The notes: generated by a model not told the origin, from the letters alone. DNA of 64,000 bases from Taxillus chinensis (GCA_023512835.1 CM042089.1:50553004-50617003); one strand, 5' to 3'. Positions 44,952 to 58,471 are shown, counted from the stretch's first letter. Made by a program: numbers and translations.

Positions 44952-46396
44952 ATGGCAACTTTCAGTCATCTCCTAAAACGCCCTCAGGACAAGGAGGCTG
45001 TCGCAGTGGTGGCCCAAGCATCTGGAGACATTCAACTTCGCCTTGGAGACTTTCCGTCAGGGGAAACCCACAAGGCAGAACATGGTATCATAGAAGATCA
45101 GCTGGACTACACTAAGGAGGTGCAGACAATATGGAGGCAGTGGTCAGATGAAAGGAAAAGCATATACATACAACAGTTTGGGGATTTGCTCCATGTGACC
45201 GAGCTACTGGCCGATACAGATATGCTTGGGGCAGCCATATATTTATGGGAGCCTCGACAGCGGTGCTTTGACTTCAACAGCATAGATTTGGTTCCCACAA
45301 TAGAAGAATACAGAAGATTATTGGACATCCCCGTGGAAAACAAAATGAAGATCTATCTACCTGAGCCCAGAAGATCATGTCGAAGGGCCTTTGCTGAGAT
45401 TATGGGAAAGCCAGTATGGGACTCACCGGCGGTCACAACCTATGGTGGGCGAGAATATCTTCCATGGTCAACAATCAAAGAAATAATACATGCTGCAATA
45501 GAAGCAGAGGCACACAAACTGCTTACACTAGCTATATATGGGCTAGTCATTTTCCCGAGGATACCGGCCCACATCGATAGGGGCAATTGTAGATTTGGTC
45601 CAGCAGGTGCTCAAAGGATGTGACCCTACTCCTGCTATCTTGGATGAAACCATCCAATCTCTTACTTACATGAGGAGTAAAGGCTCGGGACAGTTCATGG
45701 GGTGCCTACCTCTCCTGTGTACCTGGTTGCAAGGTCATTTCCCCTGTAGTGTTCATCGTTTCCCTGCTAGTTTATCAAGTACCAGCCATAACACTACTAG
45801 ATATTCTGCTCAGCAAGTGGAGCCTACCAAAAGACTTTGAAAGCTGGAAAAAGAAATTGGAGAACCTCACAGAAGCTGACATTACCTGGACTGCTCCTTG
45901 GATGCCGGTGGTGGTCTCCATGACATATAGCTGCGGGGACTACAATTGGGTTCCACTTTTAGGTCCCTGGGGAGGAACTGCATATGCACCACCGCAAGTG
46001 GGAAGACAAGTGGGGCGTCATTAGATTATTCCAGTGCTCTTTGGCATGGAAGAGTGTGACTTCACTTACAGCAGAACCAGGCTCACAGAAGAAGGCAAGA
46101 AGATGTATAAAGCATGGTCCACACCACACAAGATCCAACCCAACAGCTCAAAATCTGGTGTTTACCCCGCATACATATCTTAGAGGGCATAACACAAGCC
46201 ACAGCTAACTTCAAACATGAAGGCTATCCTCCAAGAGAATCAGACTTTAAGGCAGCAGATCCAGAGACTAGAAGCATCTCCAGAAGGAGCTCTTCAAAGG
46301 CTGCAGCTGAGGGAAAAACAGATCGAGACGATAATGACCCAGAGGGAGGAAGCAAGTGAACGACCACCCCAGAGAAAGAGGCGTCGTGCTCCTTAG
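44952..46396 (+). pseudogene. Tat/Ogre ORF1 (DUF7745-like domain, coiled-coil tail)
   Basis: 44952-45623 is open from ATG: LLHVTELLADTDMLGAAIYL, RCFDFNSIDLVPTIEEYRRL and LLTLAIYGLVIFPRI match the DUF7745-type domain found in ORF1 upstream of gag in Ogre/Tat elements. A frameshift near 45,590 moves it on (TPAILDETIQSLTYMRS, then LLDILLSKWSLPKDFESW and TAPWMPVV in further frames, then FGMEECDFTYSRTRL). 46217-46396 is a 59-codon tail with ILQENQTLRQQIQRLEASP, a coiled-coil pattern, ending in the basic RKRRR before TAG. Function unknown; the basic tail could be a nuclear or nucleic-acid signal. Confidence 0.8.
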
Positions 46397-46679
46397 GAGA
46401 TGATTGGAAGAATGCCTTAAGATCATGCAGTGATAGCTTTCATTTTACATAGCATTTCAGCATTGTATGTTTGTATTGAGTGTTTGTATTGTGTGTTTTG
46501 TTTGTAATAAAGTTGTTTGTTTCTTTAACCCTCTGCATAGACATTCATGCATACATGCATATCAAATGAAAAATGAAATAAAAATTCTCTTGTACCCAGG
46601 TGGGTATCAGCCTCCCTCCAGGATTGCGCACTCTTACAATCTCAGATCCCGGCGCAATCAAATACCTCAACCGCAGCCA

Positions 46680-49600
46680 ATGGCAGAAGAAATAGATAAT
46701 AGACTCATGGGGTTGGAACAGTCACAACAAACCCTACAGGGGCAAATGTCTGCAATAATGGAAATGCTCACAAAATTGACTGAAGAAAGAGGAAGACTTC
46801 CGAGAGGGGGAACTACCAATCACCATCAAGAGCATAGACAGGAGGCCGTTCAACCGCCCAATCCGGCTTCAAGCCAGGCACCCACCTATCATCCTGCTAT
46901 GGCACAACCTCCAACTCCAAATCAAACTCATTTCACTATGCCCACATCAGGACATACAATGGAGGTAATGGGTTCCCCAGCTCCTCAGGAAAATATTGAG
47001 TCTCCCGCTTTACGCCAACTCGAGGAAAGATTGAAAGCCGTAGAAGGCATTGACAGCTATGGCATGACCAGCCCACAAGACTTATGTTTAGTCCCTGGAG
47101 TGGTGCTGCCACCAAATTTCAAAATGCCGGAGTTTGAAAAGTTCAACGGGACCCGATGTCCAAAGACACATTTGGCCATGTACTGTCAAAAGATGGCTGC
47201 TTATGCTGGTGAAGACAAGCTCCTCATGCATTGTTTCCAGGAAAGCCTAACCGGGGCATCCCTTCGCTAGTACTTTCAACTAAATGGAAACCGTGTCAAG
47301 ACATGGAAAGAATTAGCTACTTCCTTCTTGGCACGATTAACCCTGCAGTCCATGGAAAAGGGATCCGAGGAGAATTTCAAAGATTATGCACGAAGATGGA
47401 GAGAGGCCGCTGTGGAGATCTAACCTCCTCTTACCGAAAGAGAACTCACCACTCTTTTTATCAACACACTAAAAGGCGTATACTACGAGAAGTTGATAGG
47501 TAACGTCTTTAACAGCTTTGCAGACTTGGTTGCATCCGGTGAACGTGTAGAAAGTGGAATTAAAGGAGGAAAACTAAAGGGTGATGCAGCTGAGGCATCA
47601 AAACGGTTTCAACCACCAACAAAAAAGTAGGAAAATGAAACCAACCTGGTATACCCATCGCACCCGCCGATACAACCAACATTCTACCAAGCACCAGGGT
47701 ACTATAGAGGGTCACCTATAGCTGCCTATGCTACACCTGCACCACCTCCCCAATTCATGCCATACTTGCCACAGGGAGGGGTTCCATTTCCATACCCGAT
47801 GACATCAAATCCGTTTCAACCAAGAGTGCCTTATGCAGAGCAACCAAAGCTAGCAACTCAGGAAGGATCAGGAGCCTCATTCCAAGGACAGGGGCAACCA
47901 AGAGCCCCGACCCAACAAACAGGAGCGAATCAGGCTTCTCGTCGACCACGACAAGAGTTTGACCCGATTCCAATGACATATGCCGAATTATATCCCAAGC
48001 TTTTAGAAGCAAGGATTGTAACTCCTATACCCTTGGGAGAAATAAGATCTCCTCCCCCGGCCTGGTACAAGCCGGATGCCAGGTGTGAATATCACGCAAG
48101 TGGAGCTGGACTTGATATCGAGAATTGTATAACATTCAAAAGGAAGGTTCAGGCATTGAAGGATGCAAAGTGGCTAGATTTTTCCGCACTGACTGGGACA
48201 CCAAATGTGAACAGTAATCCACTTCCAGAACATTCCCATGACGTGGCTAGTATCACAACAGAAGGACGGCTAGAGAAGGTTTCACAAATACAAATGGAGA
48301 AAAGCTACTTGTTTAACCTGCTGCAGGAATATGGATATATACGTGCTCCTGACGCATTGAAGACAGAGAAGGGGACAGAGTTGGAGAAACAATGCCTTTA
48401 TCACAAAATGTCACGGGGGCATGACATCGAACACTGTAGCGAGTTTGCTAGCATGGTACAAAGGCTCATGGACCAAAGGATGATCGAATTCTCAGGAGGA
48501 GGAACGGATAACCAAAGCCACATGATCCAAGGAGATGATCCACACAAATCGCCATGGGTGCCAACACCCCTTGTCTTAAATGTTAAGGCTCCGGAGATCC
48601 CGCTACTGCCACATGGAATCAAACCTCTCACTATCCATGCCTCAAATCCCGTGCCAGACAAGGGGGAGAGAACCGAAATCCCACAACTACCGCATGGAAT
48701 TGTACCTCTCACCATAGGTGTTCCTGCTCCTTTCCCCTAGAAAACCGATAAAGCAGTCCCATGCAATTACAATTGTGAAGTAGTCCAGGGAGCCACTGCA
48801 GCGGAAAAGAAGACCAGGAGCGGTCGGGCTTATGCCCCTGATATGATTGACAAAGCAAGGAAAGAAAAGGTTGTCGAACAAGACATTGAACCAACACTGG
48901 AGGCAACAAGGAAAGGAACACCAATCACTAAAGAAGAGACCACAGAATTTCTGAAACTCATGAAGCAAAGCGAGTATAATATTGTGGATCAACTAAGTCG
49001 ACAACCGGCTCGCATCTCCTTGCTCTCATTAATGATGGATTCCCAACCTCACCGGGAAGCACTGCTGAAAGTTCTAAGCCAAGCCAACGTTTCACCGACC
49101 GTCTCAGTGGCAAATGTTGATGGAATCGCCAGTAACCTCATCATGAACAATGTCATTAGCTTTGGAGATGACGAGCTACCCCAAGAAGGAAAGGGGCACA
49201 TAAAAGCTCTGCACATTACAGTCAAATGTAAGGAGCATACCATAGCCCGAGTACTCATTGACAACGGCTCTACCTTGAACATTATGCCCTTGCATATACT
49301 GCAGCAACTTCCAATCGACGCATCCTATATGCGTCCCTGTACGATGAAAGTACGAGCATTCGATGGAGGAAAGCGTGACGTGGTGGGAACTCTGGATATT
49401 CCGCTCATGATTAGGCTAACGACTTTTATGGTGGAATTTCAGGTGATGGACATCATGCCATATTACAGCTGTTTGTTGGGAAGACCCTGGATCAACATGG
49501 CAGGAGCGGTGCCATCAAGTCTCCACCAGAAGATAAAGTTTGTAATGGGGGACTTGCTCGTCTGCATCTCTGGAGAGACAAGTTTCCTCGTCACCAAACC

Positions 49601-50122
49601 GGCATCAGTTCCTTATATTGAAAGCAACGTAGATGTGCCAGAATGCTCCTATTGGGCTTTTGAGATGGTGAATGTCGCTTCTGCCCCAGACCATCGTCTC
49701 TCGAAGGCAGCAAAAATGGTTGCAGCCACTATGATCAAACAGGGGTACATACCGGGGCAATGATTAGGCCTGACGGCTCAAGGGATTCAGAAACCCCTGA
49801 CCATCCGAGAAAATACCGAAAAGTTTGGGCTAGGCTACGTGCCTACAAAAGCTGACAGACAGAGGGAAGCTATCAAGAAGAGGGAAGTCAGAATGGCAAG
49901 ATTGCAGAAAAGGCCAGTACAAGAAGAAAGGAGAAGCTCTCCTCCTTTGAATGTTACATTCCGGAGTGGAGGGTTTATCCATAAGAGCCAACCTGAACCC
50001 AAGACGGGGACTGTAGCCGTATTGGACACAAATGAGCATGCACCAAGCGAGATGGTTCAGTTAGTGCAAGAGGATCCCAACCAGCCATTGAACAATTGGA
50101 CCAGCCTGGACCTCCCCATAAT
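46680..50122 (+). pseudogene. Copy C gag-protease with G-patch
   Basis: Starts MAEEIDNRLMGLEQSQQTLQ with a coiled-coil-like N-terminus. The capsid region has MPEFEKFNGTRCPKTHL and LTGASLR. The same frame continues to the exon end and is broken by stops at 47268-47270 (TGG to TAG likely), about 47,421 (CAA to TAA), about 47,627, 48738-48740 and 49761-49763. The zinc-knuckle-like CEYHASGAGLDIENC lies near 48,090. The protease active site LIDNGS is at about 49,255 and the G-patch-like segment follows to 50122. The end is set by the intron donor; unspliced reading stops at TAA 50124-50126. Confidence 0.88.
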
Positions 50123-50304
50123 GTAATGCTTACGGGTCGCTGGGATTTAATGTATTCTATTTTAATGTACTTTGAAGCTGTGAACATTTGTTTTTCCTTA
50201 AACCTTCCAATAAAATGTGTTTTGCAAAATCTTTTATGGTGCATTCCATTCATAACATATGTATATCATATTTGGTTTCCAACTTGTCATTCTCTTATAA
50301 GAAG
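50123..50304 (+). other. Intron between gag-protease and pol, copy C
   Basis: 182 bp, donor GTAATG, acceptor TAAGAAG (the AG is kept although the base before it differs from A and B). Splicing again rebuilds ATG and continues in frame. Confidence 0.75.
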
Positions 50305-51976
50305 GTATCACAATGTCATTGAGAACATAGTATGCGAAGGCGAAACGAGATGCCAAAGGTTTGACCAAAGTCCGAACTGGGAGCAGCCCGTGTTTGAAGC
50401 TGAGGAGAATGAGATAGAGGAGACACCTGAACTACTAGGGGAGATAATACGCCTATTGGAAAGGGAAGACCATATCTCCATTCCAAGTGAAGACCTAGTA
50501 GAAACAGTGAATTTGGGGACGGTTGCCGAACCAAGAGAATTGAGGATGGGATCCTTAATAGCTACCGACATCAAGAAGCAATTAATTGAGCTATTAAGGA
50601 GCTACATAGATGTTTTTGCATGGTTGTATCAAGATATGCCAGGATTAAACATGGACATAGTGCAGCATCACATACCAGTGAGGCCGGAATGCAAGCCAGT
50701 ACAAGAAATTGTGAAGAATGAGACCAGAGATGATACTGAAAATTAAAGAAGAAGTCAAAAAGCAATGGGATGCAGGTTTCCTATGTGTCTCCCGTTATCT
50801 AGAATGGGTGGCCAATGTTGTACCAGTACCGAAAGAAAGAGGCAAAGTACGCATGTGTGTCGATTATAGAGATCTGAACTGGGCCAGTCCGAAAGACAAC
50901 TTCTCGCTTCCTCATATTGATACCTTAGTGGATAATATAGCAAAACACGCCCTATTCTCATTCATGGATGGTTTCTCGGGCTATAATCAAATTCGTTTGG
51001 CCCCCGAACACAAAGAGAGGACCACATTCACGACACTTTGGGGCACTTTCTGCTATAATGTGATGCCTTTTGGTCTGAGGAACGCAGGGGCAACTTATCA
51101 GCGAGCCATGGTGACCCTATTCCACGACATGATACATAAGGAAATCGAAGTATATATGGATGACATGATAGCCAAATCACGAAGCACTGAAGATCATATC
51201 GAAGTACTCCGCAAGCTCTTCAATAGGCTACGGAAATATCAGCTGAAATTGAACCCCGAAAAGTGCACTTTCGGAGCCATGTCGGGAAAACTGTTGGTTT
51301 CATTGTGAGCCAAAAAGGAGTTGAAATCGATCCAGATAAAGTTCGAGCTATCCAAGAGATGCCGCCACCACGGACCATCAAGGAGGTTAGAGGATTCCTA
51401 GGGCGACTGAATTATATTGCCCGATTTATTTCCCAATTAACAGCCATATGCGAACCCATTTTCAAGACTTTACGGAAGAACAACCCCGAAATTTGGAATG
51501 ACAAGTGTCAAGAAGCTTTTGACAAGGTCAAACAATACCTGTCTAATCCACCTATTTTGGTCCCACCAGTACCGGATAGACCTCTGATCTTATACTTGAC
51601 CGTTCAGGAGTCAGCGATGGGTTGTGTCTTGGGGCAACACGATTCTACAGGCAAGAAGGAGCAGGCCATTTATTACCTCAGCAAGAAGTTCACCGTCAAT
51701 GAAGAAAACTACACACCCTTGGAGAAGACGTGCTGTGCTCTTGTCTGGATAACAAGAAGATTGAGGCAATACACTCTTTATCATACTACTTGGCTGATTT
51801 CAAGGCATGATCCGCTCAAATATCTCTTGGAAAAGCCATCCATTTCTGGAAGAATCGCCAAGTGGCAGTTGATCCTATCGGAGTACGATATCATCTACGT
51901 ACCTCAAAAAGCCATAAAAGGAAGTGCGATAGCCGACTATCTGGCAGATAGAGCGCTAGAAGACATTGAGCCCATG
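50305..51976 (+). pseudogene. Copy C reverse transcriptase and RNase H
   Basis: Frame open to about 50,700, where CAGCAG of the other copies reads CAAG and shifts the frame. 50718-51308 then holds a full RT core: FSFMDGFSGYNQ, PFGLRNAGATYQRAM (CGA kept, unlike A and B) and YMDD at 51153-51164. One G lost near 51,296 shifts again. 51263-51976 continues with GFLGRLNYIARF and RNase H (TCCALVWITRRL, PSISGRIAKW). Catalytic residues are present. Confidence 0.9.
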
Positions 51977-52442
51977 ACTATTGGCTTCCCAGATGAGAAC
52001 ATCAACATCATTTTGGCTGAAGTATCAGACATATGGACGATGTGGTTCGATGGAGCCTCCAGTCTTTTAGGTCACGGTGTTAGGGCCATCCTGATATCCC
52101 CAAAAGGCGATCATTTTCCCATGGCGGCAAAGCTAACCTTCCCTTGTACAAACAATGTAGCGAGTATAGAGGCTTGTGTGATGGGACTTCAAGAAGCCAT
52201 TAACAAAGGAATCAAAAAATTATGAGTGTTCGGCGATTCGGCACTCATCATTTTCAAGTAAGGGGTTTTTAGGAGACTCGAAACCACAAATTAATCCCAT
52301 ATCGGAAGCACGTTGCAGAGTTAGCCGAGCAATTCGAAGACATCACGTTTGAGCATATGCCCAGGGAATACAATCAGCTCCCTGACGCGCTGGCAACTCT
52401 AGCCTCCCTCCTTCGGCTAGACACAAAGTTGGAAGTTCAGTC
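51977..52442 (+). pseudogene. Copy C additional (archaeal-type) RNase H
   Basis: TMWFDGASSLLGHGVRAILI and EACVMGLQEAINKG are in the same frame as RNase H. TGA at 52223-52225 (as in B, CGA in A) and a lost T near 52,253 follow. The tail YNQLPDALATLASLLRLDT resumes from 52357. Confidence 0.85.
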
Positions 52443-53445
52443 TTTTGATATCCGCATACAAGATGTTCCTGCACATTGCATAGCCATTGACGAAAATACC
52501 GAAGAAAAGCCTTGGTACAATGATATCAGACAATACTTGCTTAAACAAGAGTGTCCAGTTGAGGCCTCTGAGTCTGATAAAAGAAATATCCGAAGGTCAG
52601 CATCCAACTATTATCTTGATGGCTCGATTCTGTACAAGAGAAACCATGACATGGTGTTATTGCGGTGTGTGGCAAAAGAAGAATCGACACAAATAATGAA
52701 AGAAGTGCACGAAGGGGAATGTGGTTCATATGCAAACGGACATGCATTAACAAGACAAATCATGCGAATGGGCTATTATTGGGTCACCATGGAAAAAGAT
52801 TGCATTGAATATGTGCGCAAATGCCTCAAGTGTCAAATTTATGGCGATAAGATCCAAGTACCGCCATCCAAACTACACATGATGGTTTCCCCGTGGCCGT
52901 TCTCGCTTTGGGGCATTGATGTTATCGGACCAATATCTCCAAAAGCTTCTAATGGTCATCGTTTCATTTTGGTAGCCATTGATTACTTCACCAAGTGGGT
53001 AGAAGCAGCATCATATGCTAATGTCACACAGGCTGTGGTACTTCGATTTATGCGGAACAACATCATATGCCGATATGGGCTTCCCGAGAAGATCATAACG
53101 GACAATGCTGCCAATTTAAACAGTCGAATGATAGGGAGGTTGTGTGAAACATACAAAATTTAACACTGCAACTCGACCCCCTATCGCCCAAAGATGAATG
53201 GAGCAATCGAGGCAGCCAACATGAACATCAAGAACATTATCGGAAAAATGACTGAAACATACAAAGATTGGCACGAGAAGCTACCATACGCTTTGCATGC
53301 TTATCGTACCTCAGTGCGTACATTGACCGGGACAACTCCATTTTCTTTGGTCTACGGCATGGAAGCAGTTCTACCGGTCGAAGTGGAGATACCTTCCCTC
53401 CAAGTACTTAAGGATACTCAGCTCGAAGAAGCAGAATGGGCCCAA
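52443..53445 (+). pseudogene. Copy C integrase, C-terminus deleted
   Basis: Zinc finger HEGECGSYANGHALT to CLKCQ (the His of copy B at SHANG is Tyr), catalytic D in WGIDVIGP, D in ITDNAAN and E in MNGAIEAANMN. TAA at 53161-53163 replaces CAA. After EEAEWAQ (53,445) about 540 bp present in copy B (29,331-29,872) are missing. A CAA shared by both break ends suggests microhomology-mediated deletion. The rest of the frame to 53622 is 3' UTR read-through. Confidence 0.88.
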
Positions 53446-54453
53446 CAAATAGGGTCCGTTGCAAGCGATAGAGACAACATCATCCAAAAAACAGCGGCTG
53501 CAAACAAGTGGAAGACCTGGTCAAACCCAGGCATACTCGAATCAAATTTGTACATTATACTTTTAAAGACTTGTGATTCTGTTTATCAAATTATAACAAT
53601 AGGACACTTTTTTATGATATAAATATGTTTTGTGGAATTAAACCAGCAAAAATCTTTTTTATCTCTTTAATCATGTTACATCGTCTTCATTTCACATTTA
53701 AGTAGAACATCTTAAATCCCCAGTAAGCTCTTCTAGCATTGCCTTATGAGTAGGGCTAAGCTCAAAATCCCCAAACAACTTAAGGCCCCTAACTCGGGGT
53801 ACTCATGTCTCCACAGAATATCACTATCCCCAGAGAAGCCATCAAGTCAAGCTCCTTAATATGGTGAAGCGAAATTTAACAGACCCTTCATGCACAACAG
53901 GGAGTTCCCCAGCAAAGACAAGATGGACTCTCCATCCAAAGAGAACATTGTGCCCCAACAAGTTAAATGTTAGCCAACCTCTCCAACGACATTTTTATCC
54001 TGACAAACCCTCAGTGATACATCACATGGCATTCGATGCATACATCGCATTGCATCACATTGCATCATATTTCACCACAAGTTGAGGCTTATGCATCCCC
54101 GAATACAGCACATTGCATTCCATGCATCATTGGCATACATTCAACATACTCTGTAATTGCAAGAATGTTGCCGCCTCTGGAGATCCTAGGAGCTCATACT
54201 CAAGAAACTTCTCTTCAAGCTATCCTAGCTTTCTTCGTTCAACTGTACAACTCTTTCCTTGCAATTTCCCCAAAGTCTAAACGCATCCCTTTGGCACTTG
54301 ACAAACTTTTTCCCCTTTTGGGTCACCTCGTAGAGCGATCTCCTTGAGTGAACTCATAGAGGGAGCCCAAATTGGGTTACTTCCCAAACTCACCAATTCC
54401 TTAAAGCATTTCCCCAAATACCAATTGATGTCTCCAACAAGTCTTTTCAATTT
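53446..54453 (+). other. Copy C 3' untranslated region, unique part
   Basis: Matches 29,873-30,851 of copy B with small differences, including a longer CATTGCATC stretch near 54,050-54,130. No gene. Confidence 0.6.
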
Positions 54454-55307
54454 AAGCCTATTGTTGCTGTAGGCTTTCCATTTTCAATACGAGCCTATCG
54501 TTGCTATGGGCCTTTCATTTTTTCATTCAAGCCTAACGTTGTTGTAGGCTTTCCATCTTCACTTCAAGCCTACCGTTGCTGTGGGCTTTCCCTCTTTCAA
54601 TTTAAGCCTATCGTTGCTGTGGGCTTTCCATTTTCAATTCGAGCCTATCGTTGCTGTGGGCCTTTCGATTTTTTATTTAAGCCTAACGTTGCTGTAGGCT
54701 TTCCATCTTCACTTCAAGCCTATCCTTGCTGTGGGCTTTCCATTTTTCAGTTTAAGCCTATCATTGCTGTGGGCTTTCCATTTTTTAGTTTAAGCCTATC
54801 GTTCTTTGTGGGCCTTTCGATTTTTTATTCAAGCCTAACGTTGTTGTAGGCTTTCCATCTTCACTTCAAGCCTATCGTTCTTGTGGGATTTCCATTTTTC
54901 AGTTTAAGCTATCGTTGTTGTAGGCTTTTCCATTTTCGATTTACGCCTATCATCGATGTGGGCTATCCATTTTCAATTCGAGCCTATCGTTGCTGTGGGC
55001 CTTTCAATTTTTAGTTCACGCCCATCATTGTTATGGGCCTTTTCCATTTTTCAGTTCAAGCCTATCGTTGCTGTGGGCTATCCATTTTCAATTCAAGCCT
55101 ATCGTTTTTGTGGGCTATCCATTTTCAATTCGAGCCTATCGTTGCTGTGGGCCTTTCAATTTTTAGTTCACGCCAACCATTTTTGTGGGCCTTTTCTCTT
55201 TTCAGTTCAAGCCTATCATTGCTGTGGGCTTTTCATTTTTTAACAAAAGTCTATCGTTGCCGAAGGCTCTCTTTTTCAAGATCAAGCCTGTCATTGTTGT
55301 AGGCTTT
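54454..55307 (+). repeat. 37-bp minisatellite of hairpin units, copy C
   Basis: 23 units of the same hairpin repeat as 30852-31819. Flanking units at both ends match copy B; the difference in number lies in the middle. Confidence 0.92.
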
Positions 55308-55459
55308 CAATCTCCCATATCTTTACATCATAGGCAGCCTCACACCTAAATGTCGCATTCTACTCTTCCCCTGTGCTAGGTAAGTCAGGTAAGTGCTCCA
55401 ACCCGTCCAAAATGGCTCCCTTTTTATCTTTGTACGCTGTCTGTATACAAACAGTGCAC

Positions 55460-55472
55460 AAAGAGGGGCAGC
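55460..55472 (+). other. Polypurine tract, copy C
   Basis: AAAGAGGGGCAGC directly before the LTR. Confidence 0.85.
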
Positions 55473-58471
55473 TATTGGACCCCATTTTGTCCGGGTTGGA
55501 CATACTAACCCCATTTGATATACCTTTTTGCCCATGCCATATACCTCGTTGAATAGGTCCACAATGATCCCATACTTCCAAGGAATGGTTTACCCCAATT
55601 TGCACGAGATGAATACAATTGACACGGACGGGGGAGTCCAAAATTAATGACTTCTTCTACAAGTCTTTGAAGCGACCCAAGACCAACACCAAGCGATAGA
55701 GGATGAAAATTGGAGACTAACGCACTTGACCGAGCTCAAATTGGACTTAAAATGAAGAAGTTATGGCCAAAACAATCTTCGTTGGAAAAGTCAAAACTTG
55801 CCAAAAGAAGGTCAATGCCCCTGGTCAAACTGCCCGAAAAAGTGATCATGCAAAACTCTCCAAGATGTATATGTAGGCAAATACGGGTCTTCCCAAATAA
55901 TCCCTAAAAGGTCGTCCATTTTTGCATTGTGGGTAAGGGTAAAAAGGTAATTAAAAGTTTGGGGGTGACCGTTGACCGTTGACCTGCCGACACTTCGACC
56001 CATTGACCTTTGAAGCCTCGAAGCATCAAAGCCCCGAAGCCCCGAAGCCCCGAAGCCTCGAAGCCTCGAAGCCATGAAGCATCGAAGCCTCGAAGCCTTG
56101 AAGCCCCGCTGCCGACACTCCGACCTACGACTCGCCCCTTTGCACTTTTGAACCCTGTGAAGATGCGAAGCCTCGAGACTTGCGATGCCAGGACTTGCGA
56201 CCCCCTTGACCTGTTGACATTCCGACCTTCGGCCCTTCAACGCTCTAACTCTCGAAGCCTACCTTTGACCTGCCGACACTTCGACCTTCGACCCGTTGAC
56301 CGTTGACCTTCGACCAGCCGACACTTCGACCCGTTGACCGTTGACTTTCACCCCACCAAAATTTTGACCCGCCGAAGCTTCGACCCTGCCGACACTTCGA
56401 GCCTCTAACCCCTTGACCGTCGCTGATGGCTTTTCTCGCTAACTTCATTTTTCTCTTGCTGGTTGTTCACGAGACCTGTTTTATGCGCTGGCCATCTGAC
56501 AAAGAATTATTTTTGAATACCTGTCGGTCACATGTGCTAAACGAGGACATTAAAAAGGGCAATCACAAGCTGCAAGTCGCCAGACCACCCGACAGATCAC
56601 ACAAAACCTGGACAAAAATAAGGAAATCAATAATAGAGCATTAAATGCAGCAATTAATGACAATCCAGCCAAAAATTCTGCCAGCCTTTAAATCCAAGCT
56701 CCTGTCCACGCGAGAAAGGGAGACACACAGGGAGACCCATCCATACATCAAAAAAAAGCGCCCCAGCTTCCTCCAAAAAAAAAACGCCCAGAAAAAACAC
56801 AGAGGCAGCCATCACCGTTGGAAAAAACCTGCTACCATTACGCCCCAGCAAAAAAAATCAGAGAAAAAGAAAACAGAGAGGCACGAAAACTCGCTACCAT
56901 TTTCAATCATACCCACTGTCCGATCAAAAAAAAGAGAGGAAGAGTTCAGCCCCCGGACAAAAAGAAAACGCCCAGATTACATCCAAAAAAAATACCCAGA
57001 TTTTTCGCCCCAAATTCTCCCTGTTCCAAAATCAAAAAAAAGCTACCCAGATTTTTCCCCTTTTAAGCTTCTTTTCCAAAAAGAAAAAAAAGGAGATCTC
57101 CCAGACCTTTTTTTTTCCTTTTTTCTTGCCCAAAGCAAAGAAAACTCTACCATCTTCAAACCCCTTCTCACGTTTTTTTTGCCCAAAACCCCAAATAAAA
57201 ATCCTCTCATCATTTGCTCTCAGTTCCAACACAGCACTGCAGTCTCCATGATATACCCCATCTGATTTTCGTAATTACTGGATTTGGTGCTTTTTTCAAT
57301 CTGAAGAATAGCGGCGCAGACAAGATAACTCAAACGGAAGGCCGCTGTTGAAGTCCTACCCAAACTAAAGTCGATTCAATTTCTAATTCATTTGTATTTG
57401 TGTGTTTATTGCTTCTTAGCTTATTTATATCCCTACTTGATGTAAGCTATAGTATTTTGTTCTGTTTATGATTGTTGATACTGTCTATGTTGTAATATGT
57501 AAAATGCAGTAAAAAAAAAAGAGGGACAAAAAATAGAGATATGAGGAAAAAAAAGAGTGATAAAAAAGGATGAAAAAGAGTGCTTTTATTTTTCTGTTGT
57601 CGATGTCACACTCACACACTCCACATCTATTTTGATATATGTGTTCCTATGTATTTTCCATTATTGAAACGCGTAGATTTAGGTTCAAAGCTTTAAAAAC
57701 ACACAACTAAAAAATAACAAAATGTATTCCACAAAATGTTTTTCCAAAAGGTATTCTATAGCATGTTTTGCTATAAAAAGTTTTCAAAATGTGTTCAAAA
57801 TGTCTCCTTAAAAAAAAACAAAACAAAAACAAATTAAAAAAACATTTTCATGTTTTAAAACCAAAAAAAAAAAACCAAAATTAGTACTTCAATTTCTAAA
57901 ACCAAAAAAAAAAAGAACACAGAAAAGGGACAAAAAAACAACAAAAAAAACAAAAAACAGAAAATGTATGTTTTCTAAGCCAAGAAAAACCAAAAAAAGG
58001 GAAAAACAAAAAAATCATTTTCTAGGACCTCCATTTCTAAAATAAAACCAAAAGCCAAAACCAATCCCTAGAACCTCATTATCCACTTCAGACAAAAACC
58101 CAAAACCTTTAGGATTCCCTTTAGAAATTTAGGGTAAAATCCATTTTCATTATAGCTTTAATGAATAACTTAGCTAAATAAAAATAATAGACTTTTTAGG
58201 AAATTTAACCCAGTCATGGCAGTACAAATAAAATAAAACCTCCTCCTCCTAAATTAGATACCGAAAGGGCGCTGTAGGGGTGCTAATCCTTCCTTACACG
58301 TAACCAACTCCCGAACCTTTCTATAATAACGCAGACCACACATTTAAACTACTAAAAGTAGAGGGTATCCAACTGTACCCCAAAAACAGTTGGTGACGAC
58401 TCTAAATTTTCTCACCATTGGTTTAGTTTGAGCTCACCCCAAAAGGGCCCAGACAAAAACCAGTGATGACA
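55473..58471 (+). repeat. 3' LTR of Tat copy C
   Basis: 2999 bp, starts TATTGGACCCC (G to A at base 2) and ends GATGACA. Full-length match to the shared LTR with the Tekay element removed, except for a shorter octamer array. W-boxes lie at 55,965-56,425. Confidence 0.92.

Larger units (their letters stand above)
44302..58471 (+). mobile_element. Tat/Ogre-like copy C (internal domain plus 3' LTR)
   Basis: Internal region 44302-55472, 3' LTR 55473-58471. With the shared LTR as 5' LTR the element would be about 17 kb. It keeps the 5' half that A and B lack: PBS, leader, ORF1 and the gag start. It has several stops, an RT frameshift and a deletion of the integrase C-terminus. Confidence 0.9.
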
